DNA of 37,901 nt, taken from positions 1 to 37,901 of the forward strand of contig JARIEY010000010.1 of the NCBI GenBank assembly GCA_031127085.1, given 5' to 3'. The notes under the pieces were generated by a model. It saw only the letters and a list, made by a program, of their open reading frames with translations, had not been told where the DNA came from and made no database searches. This DNA comes from Gemmatimonadota bacterium (GTDB lineage Bacteria > Gemmatimonadota > Gemmatimonadetes > Gemmatimonadales > Gemmatimonadaceae). This document shows, in pieces, positions 33,280-37,901 of the stretch (the first letter of the stretch is position 1; each line of letters opens with the position of its first letter). The position numbers were made by a program, and so were the translations under genes.

Positions 33280-34638
33280 CTAGGCGGCCGTGCGCCGACC
33301 CACGGTGAGGTAGTACACGGGGACGCCGGCCAGCAGCACCCCGAACACCCCGACCGTCATCCAGCGACTCGCCGGATTCAGGAACCCGTTGGCCAGCAAG
33401 TAGATAACCGATCCCACGAAGAGCAGCGGGACAACGGGATACCCCGGGACGCGGAACGACGGGGCGTAGCCCGGCGTCTTCCGCAGCTTGAAGATCGCCG
33501 CCACGGCCAACGCATAAAATGGCAGGAACGCGGTCACGAACGCATCGGCCAGCTGTTCAAAGCTGCGCAACAGCACGAAAATGGCCCCCAACCCGGCGGT
33601 CAGGGCAATGGCCACCCACGGCGTCTCGAACTTGGGGTGCACCTTGGCGACGGCGGGGAAAAACAGCTTGTCGTCGGCCATCGCGAAAAAGATGCGCGGC
33701 GTCGTGAACAACGAGGCGTTGAGCGTGCCGAACGTGGAGAGCATCACGGTGACCGCCACGAACACGACGCCCGCCGGCCCGATGAGCCGCTGCGCGACAT
33801 CCGCCGCAACGAGCTTGGAGGTACGGATCTCCTCGATCGGCATCACCGCGAGATACGCGACATTGGCGAGCAAATAGATGGCAATCACCAGCAGGGTGCC
33901 GCCGATCAACGCCCGCGGAAGGACGCGTTGCGGATCCTTGACCTCGCCGGCGGCATAGCTGAGATCGGCCCAGCCGTCAAAGGCCCAGAGTGTGGAAACG
34001 AGTGCGAGCCCGAACGCCGTCGTCGTGATCCCCTCGGTGGGGAAGGCCGGCGTGAAGTGCCCGCCGGTCTGCGGCAGCCCGATGGCAAAGGCGATACCGA
34101 CGATGAACAACAGTCCACCGTATTTGGCGATGACGGTCAGATTGGTCACGGCCGCGCCGAGTCGGACCCCGACAATATTGAAGGCGCCAGTCACCAGAAT
34201 CGCGATCGCCGCACCAATGCGCACCTGCATCACGTGTTCGCTGGCCACGGGATCGATGCCGAGCACGCGATGCAGATACTCGCTGAACGTGATGGCGATG
34301 GCACCGAGCGACGCGGCGCGGATCATTACCAGCTGACCCCAACCCAGCAGGAAGGCGGCGAGCCGCCCCCAGCCGTCGCGCACGAACACATAGATGCCGC
34401 CGGTCTGGGGCAGCGCGCTCGCCACCTCGGCGAGCGTCAGCGCGCCACACAAGGCAAAAATCCCGCCCACCACCCATACCGAGAGCATGGGGAGCGGACC
34501 GGGAAGCTTGTCGGCGATGCCGGCGGGCGAGCGGAAGATGCCGGAGCCGATGGTGGAACCGATGACCACCGAGACGGCGGTCCAGAGTCCCAGACGGCGC
34601 TGCAGCGCCGGGGCGACGGGGGGCGTGGGTGCGGGCAT
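33280..34638 (-). CDS. APC-family amino acid permease
   Basis: 452 residues from ATG 34638; the frame is open further upstream but the added residues are not protein-like. About 12 membrane segments. The family signature in the first helix is clear (LGLWTAVSVVIGSTIGSGIF), followed by a helix-3 segment with LPQTGGIYVFVRDGWG, as in LAT/amino acid exchangers and basic amino acid permeases. It is an inner-membrane secondary transporter; the substrate cannot be told from sequence. The second APC gene at 36027-37340 has the same architecture but low similarity outside the motifs. It is divergent from the ctaB pair. Confidence 0.88.
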   Translation of the reverse strand: MPAPTPPVAPALQRRLGLWTAVSVVIGSTIGSGIFRSPAGIADKLPGPLPMLSVWVVGGIFALCGALTLAEVASALPQTGGIYVFVRDGWGRLAAFLLGWGQLVMIRAASLGAIAITFSEYLHRVLGIDPVASEHVMQVRIGAAIAILVTGAFNIVGVRLGAAVTNLTVIAKYGGLLFIVGIAFAIGLPQTGGHFTPAFPTEGITTTAFGLALVSTLWAFDGWADLSYAAGEVKDPQRVLPRALIGGTLLVIAIYLLANVAYLAVMPIEEIRTSKLVAADVAQRLIGPAGVVFVAVTVMLSTFGTLNASLFTTPRIFFAMADDKLFFPAVAKVHPKFETPWVAIALTAGLGAIFVLLRSFEQLADAFVTAFLPFYALAVAAIFKLRKTPGYAPSFRVPGYPVVPLLFVGSVIYLLANGFLNPASRWMTVGVFGVLLAGVPVYYLTVGRRTAA

Positions 34639-34798
34639 CGCGCTAGTGTAGCGATCACGCCGCGCGAATGCGAGAGGGGCGAGCGAACGGGCGGGGCGTT
34701 GAAATGCCGAGGCGGGAGGGCGATTCTTCCCTGCGTGGCACGCACCGGTCGGTGCGCCGCCCGTATTGTGCCGGCATCCTGCCCTTCGTCCCCACGCC

Positions 34799-35056
34799 GT
34801 GTCCGTCGCCCTGACTCCGTTGCTCTGGCTGGCCCTCGCCCTCGTCGTCGTGAGCCAGATCAAGATCCTGCAGTCGACGGTGCGCGCGATGCGCGGCGCC
34901 GACGCGGCCTCGGCGCGCCGCAGTATTGAGTGGGCCTACGCGATTGTGCCGGCGGTAGCGCTCGTGATTGCGCTGGCCGCCACCGTGCAGGCGGCACGCC
35001 AACACGGCGTGCGTCAGGAGATGGAAGCGCGCGCCAATCAGGTGGCCCCGCAGTGA
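34799..35056 (+). CDS. Small two-helix membrane protein upstream of ctaB
   Basis: About 85 residues from GTG 34799; a TTG 11 codons upstream is the alternative and neither has a clear Shine-Dalgarno. Membrane segments lie at about 6-22 (LLWLALALVVVSQI) and 48-68 (WAYAIVPAVALVIALAATV), with a basic loop between them and a charged tail. The stop overlaps the ctaB start (GTGA), so the two are translationally coupled. I do not recognise the family. By position it may be an accessory factor of heme or cytochrome oxidase assembly. Confidence 0.65.
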   Translation: MSVALTPLLWLALALVVVSQIKILQSTVRAMRGADAASARRSIEWAYAIVPAVALVIALAATVQAARQHGVRQEMEARANQVAPQ

Positions 35057-35946
35057 CCGCCCCCGCCGTGGCACGCGAGCCATCGCTCGCCCGTGACCTG
35101 ATTGCGCTCACCAAACCGCGCATCATCTCGCTGCTGCTCCTCACCACACTGGCCCCGATGTTCGTGGCCGGCACCCCGTCGTGGTCGGTCATCCTCTGGA
35201 CCGGGATCGGCGGCTACCTGATGGCCGGTGGCGCGAACGCCGTGAACATGTACCTGGACCAGGACATCGATCACAAGATGGCGCGCACCAAGCTGCGCCC
35301 CATCCCGAGCGGCCGGCTCTCGGCGCGCGCCGTCATCGCATTTGGCATCGCCATCGCGACGGCCGCGACCTGGCTGCTGGGCCACTTCGTGAACGTGCTG
35401 ACCGCGGCGCTCGCGCTGGCGGGGTTCTACTTCTACGTCTTCGTTTACACGCGCTGGCTCAAGCGCACCACTCCGCAGAACATCGTACTCGGCGGCGCGG
35501 CGGGCGCGTTTCCGCCCCTCGTGGGCTGGGCGGCGGTGACGGGACGCGTGGACCTGGCATCGATCTACCTGTTCCTGATCATCTTCTACTGGACACCCCC
35601 GCATTTCTGGGCGCTCGCGCTGCTCAAACAGCACGACTACGGCAAGGCGGGTGTGCCGATGGCCCCGAATATCTGGGGCGAGCACGAGACCATCGACCAG
35701 ATGCTCTGGTACACGGTGCTGCTCATCGCGCTCTCGGTGCTCCCCGTCACCTTCGGCGTCTTTGGACTTCCGTATCTGCTCGCCGCGCTCGTACTTGGCG
35801 GCATCCTGCTGCGCGGCGTCTGGCGCATTCGCGTGCTCGCCGCACGCGGCGAGAGCTGGATTCCGGTGGCGTGGAAGGTCTACAAGTACTCACTGCTGTA
35901 TCTGGCGCTGCTGTTCGTCGCGATGGCGGTGGACCGGCACCTCTAA
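35053..35946 (+). CDS. ctaB: Protoheme IX farnesyltransferase (heme O synthase)
   Basis: 297 residues from GTG 35053, which overlaps the preceding stop. It is a UbiA-superfamily membrane prenyltransferase with about nine membrane segments. The first Asp-rich motif is NMYLDQDIDHKMARTKLRP, and WTPPHFWALALL with the following charged loop forms the second conserved region. It adds a farnesyl group to protoheme, giving heme O for terminal oxidases. The opening ALTKPRIISLLLLTTLAPM is the family norm. No oxidase subunit genes are in the window. The short direct repeat at 35951-35995 follows directly. Confidence 0.95.
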   Translation: MTAPAVAREPSLARDLIALTKPRIISLLLLTTLAPMFVAGTPSWSVILWTGIGGYLMAGGANAVNMYLDQDIDHKMARTKLRPIPSGRLSARAVIAFGIAIATAATWLLGHFVNVLTAALALAGFYFYVFVYTRWLKRTTPQNIVLGGAAGAFPPLVGWAAVTGRVDLASIYLFLIIFYWTPPHFWALALLKQHDYGKAGVPMAPNIWGEHETIDQMLWYTVLLIALSVLPVTFGVFGLPYLLAALVLGGILLRGVWRIRVLAARGESWIPVAWKVYKYSLLYLALLFVAMAVDRHL

Positions 35947-35950
35947 GGGC

Positions 35951-35995
35951 GATTCAGGATCGGGAATCCGGACTGCGATTGAGGATCGGGAATCC
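35951..35995. repeat. 19-nt direct repeat pair after ctaB
   Basis: GATTCAGGATCGGGAATCC (35951-35969) and GATTGAGGATCGGGAATCC (35977-35995) differ at one base and are 26 nt apart. Each can fold weakly (GGAT...ATCC). A third partial GATT start follows at about 36003. The pair fills the gap between convergent ctaB and the APC permease gene. Confidence 0.8.
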
Positions 35996-36026
35996 TGATT
36001 TCGATTTGCGATGGACCAACGAACAG

Positions 36027-37340
36027 CTACGGATTCTTCCGCGCGGCGAACCAGACTGCCGCACCAAGCGCCAGCAGCGCGGTGCCGAAGAGTGACATCC
36101 GGAACTCGCTGACGTACGCGCTGACGATGCCGACCACGCCGGCGAGCACGAAGAAGGCGGGGAGCCACGGGTAGCCGAGCGCGCGATACGGGCGCGCCGC
36201 GCCGGGGCGAAGCGCCCGCAAACGGAAGACGCTGGCAGCGCCCAGCGCAAAGAAGATCCAGTCTGCGAACACGACGCCACCGAGCAGCGTGCCGATGTTG
36301 CCGCGCGTGGCGAGCAGCAGCGCGAGCGACCACCCGCCGAGCATCACGAGCGCCACCCACGGGGAACCAAAGCGCGCGTGCACGCGCCCGGCGGCCTGCA
36401 GCAGCGGGACGTCGGCGCCGAGGGCGAAGACCACCCGCGCGTTGGTGAGCAACGCGACATTCACGAAGCCCAGAATGGACAGCATCGCCGCCACGGTAAT
36501 GGCCGTCGCGGCGGCGGCTCCTCCCACGCGCATCGCGGTGTCGGCGGCAGGGGCGGCACTGGCGGCGAGCCCGTCGCGCCCGAGGGCCGCGAGATAGGTG
36601 CCGGTGACGCCGAGGTAGACGGCAATCACGATGCCGATGCCGATGGCGAGCGCGCGCGGAATGTTGCGTGCCGGGTCACGAATCTCGCCGGCAATCATAT
36701 TCATCTGCTGCCACCCGCCAATGGTGAAGAGCACCGCGACGAAGGCAGACGCGAAGCCCTGCAGCAGGGGCGGCGCGACCGGCGAGGCCACTACAGCGAT
36801 CGCAGGGGCTGGTGCGCCGAGCGCGAAGACGAGTCCGCCGACGATGAGTCCGGCCAGCGCGGCGATCTTGGCCACGGTCAGCACGTTCTGCACGGCAACG
36901 CCGGGACGAATGCCGAGCACGTTCGTGATGGTCAGCGCAACGATGGTGATCGCCGCCACACCCACCGGACCGCCGACCGCGTCGAGCGCCACGAACTTGG
37001 CGAGGTAGCCAGCGAAGCCCATCGCGACGGCGGCGATGGCCCCGCTCGAGATGAGCCCGACGTTCATCCACGCCGAGAGGAAGGCGGGGAGCGCGCCGAA
37101 CGCCTCGCGAATGTAGACGTAGGCGCCACCCGCCTCAGGGAGCATGGCGCCGAGCTCGGCGTATGTGAGTGCGCCGGCCAGCGCGACCAGGCCGCCCAGC
37201 GTCCAGACGAAGACCACCCATCCCGCAGATGGGAGCGCGGCCGCGGTGGCCGCGGGCGTGAAGAAGATCCCCGACCCAATGATGCCGCCCACGACGATGA
37301 GCGCGGCGGAGAAGAGGCCCAACTCGCGTTTCAGTGCCAT
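36027..37340 (-). CDS. APC-family amino acid permease
   Basis: 437 residues with about 12 membrane segments. The first helix carries the APC signature (LGLFSAALIVVGGIIGSGIF), and LPEAGGAYVYIREAFG marks the following conserved loop-helix. These are features of LAT/YfnA-type amino acid permeases. It resembles the permease at 33280-34638 in layout only. ATG 37340 is the natural start because the signature lies where the family places it. It is convergent with ctaB and is preceded by palindromic element copy B. The substrate is not predictable. Confidence 0.88.
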   Translation of the reverse strand: MALKRELGLFSAALIVVGGIIGSGIFFTPAATAAALPSAGWVVFVWTLGGLVALAGALTYAELGAMLPEAGGAYVYIREAFGALPAFLSAWMNVGLISSGAIAAVAMGFAGYLAKFVALDAVGGPVGVAAITIVALTITNVLGIRPGVAVQNVLTVAKIAALAGLIVGGLVFALGAPAPAIAVVASPVAPPLLQGFASAFVAVLFTIGGWQQMNMIAGEIRDPARNIPRALAIGIGIVIAVYLGVTGTYLAALGRDGLAASAAPAADTAMRVGGAAAATAITVAAMLSILGFVNVALLTNARVVFALGADVPLLQAAGRVHARFGSPWVALVMLGGWSLALLLATRGNIGTLLGGVVFADWIFFALGAASVFRLRALRPGAARPYRALGYPWLPAFFVLAGVVGIVSAYVSEFRMSLFGTALLALGAAVWFAARKNP

Positions 37341-37368
37341 AGGCGGGAAAGGTGCGGCGCGGCAGGGG

Positions 37369-37530
37369 CAACTGCTACCACAACGGCCTCCACAACTGCT
37401 ACCACAAAGGCTCTAAGGGCACGAAGGGGCGCGAAGAAAACCCTTGGGGGAACACACCGCGCGGCGCGGCGCAGTTCCCCCAGGTCGTCCTTCGTGCGCC
37501 TTCGTGCCCTTCACACTTCGTGGTCGCAGC
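37369..37530. repeat. Palindromic intergenic element, copy B
   Basis: Same design as the copy at 18943-19084. The left arm ACCACAAAGG, then AAGGGCACGAAGG and GGGGGAAC, is mirrored by GTTCCCCC, CCTTCGTGCCCTT and CTTCGTGGT. CAACTGCTACCACAA is duplicated at 37369-37383 and 37393-37407. The right arm aligns closely with copy A from TTCCCCCAGGT through CCTTCGTGCCCTTC to GTGGT. It lies between the M24 peptidase and APC permease genes. Confidence 0.8.
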
Positions 37531-37541
37531 ACGAATCGCCG

Positions 37542-37901
37542 TTAGACGATCAGCAAATCCACCTGCGGCTCGCTCGGCGTGATCACCAGGGTCTGCCCCG
37601 ACACGTACGCATTGACCTCGGTGCGCATGCCAATCTCGCCGGCAATGTAGATGCCAGGCTCAATGGAGAAGCCGCAGCCGTCGAGCAGCACGCGTTCTTC
37701 GCGCGTCTCGAGATTGTCGAGATGCGCCCCCGAACCGTGCAGGCCGCTTTCATCGATGCTGTGGCCCGTGCGATGCGTGAAGTACTGGCCGAAACCGCGG
37801 TCGACGATCACTTGGCGCGACGCGTCGTCGGCCTCGCCCCCGCGAACCGCGGCGCCCGAGGCGATGCGATCGCGCAGCAGCGCGATGGCCGCATCGCGTG
37901 C
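37542..37901 (-). CDS. M24-family metallopeptidase (Xaa-Pro aminopeptidase type), C-terminal part
   Basis: The C-terminal 119 residues are visible; the N-terminal part lies beyond the right edge. Pita-bread fold motifs are present: GQYFTHRTGHSID with the conserved His, GSGAHLDN, then FSIEPGIY with the metal-binding Glu, and RTEVNAYV with the last Glu. Peptidases of this family remove N-terminal residues before proline using two metal ions in the cytoplasm. The last residues (PSEPQVDLLIV) match the usual end. An exact subfamily cannot be set from this part. Confidence 0.88.
   Translation of the reverse strand, partial: ARDAAIALLRDRIASGAAVRGGEADDASRQVIVDRGFGQYFTHRTGHSIDESGLHGSGAHLDNLETREERVLLDGCGFSIEPGIYIAGEIGMRTEVNAYVSGQTLVITPSEPQVDLLIV

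Noticed and set aside
29781-33308. A 1175-codon plus-strand open frame
   Set aside because: It is the antisense shadow of the TonB-dependent receptor, rich in Arg, Ala, Glu and Val with no domain pattern. The minus strand has a signal peptide, plug and barrel.

Overview
The window is GC-rich (roughly 60-65%) DNA from a Gram-negative, piliated bacterium. An outer membrane is shown by LptF/LptG and a TonB-dependent receptor. A 2107-residue SprA-type type IX secretion protein and a Bacteroidota-like glutaminyl cyclase, at this GC content, best fit Gemmatimonadota. That placement is an inference from gene content; no rRNA is present. No tRNA, rRNA or CRISPR array was recognised.

Positions 1 to about 13.7 kb are an accessory (defence/mobile) island. 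From the left edge, on the minus strand, there is a type I restriction-modification pair (hsdM, cut by the edge, preceded by hsdR). Upstream of hsdR in the same direction is a sigma-54 activator with an N-terminal CARF/RtcR-like sensor domain. Divergent from it is a coiled-coil protein with a PD-(D/E)XK-type nuclease domain. Between the two lie a near-consensus -24/-12 promoter reading into the nuclease gene and a perfect inverted repeat 85-100 nt upstream of the predicted transcription start. This looks like a complete sense-activate-respond circuit and is the best candidate for an undescribed system here. Next come a decayed small gene, an XRE-like regulator without an ATG start, and a Tn7/Tn5053-like module: an intact DDE integrase, a frameshifted TniB-like ATPase with degenerate nucleotide-binding motifs, and a 629-aa protein of unknown family. 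An AT-rich leader with iterated TGCAT motifs precedes the module.

From about 13.75 kb rightward the window is ordinary chromosome. It holds a comEA-like/pilB/pilT/pilC cluster (minus) for type IV pili and DNA uptake, sprA with a translationally coupled glutaminyl cyclase (minus), and lptF-lptG (plus). A small four-helix-bundle (23S IVS-type) gene follows, framed by inverted arrays of an 11-bp repeat and fitted exactly between two stop codons. Then come a TonB-dependent receptor with a carboxypeptidase-like N-terminal domain (minus), two APC-family permeases (minus), a small membrane protein plus heme O synthase ctaB (plus), and the C-terminal part of an M24 peptidase cut by the right edge.

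Two intergenic palindromic elements (about 18.94-19.08 kb and 37.37-37.53 kb) are clearly related to each other. One shares a 14-nt identity with the leader of the four-helix-bundle gene, which suggests a dispersed repeat family linked to such genes.
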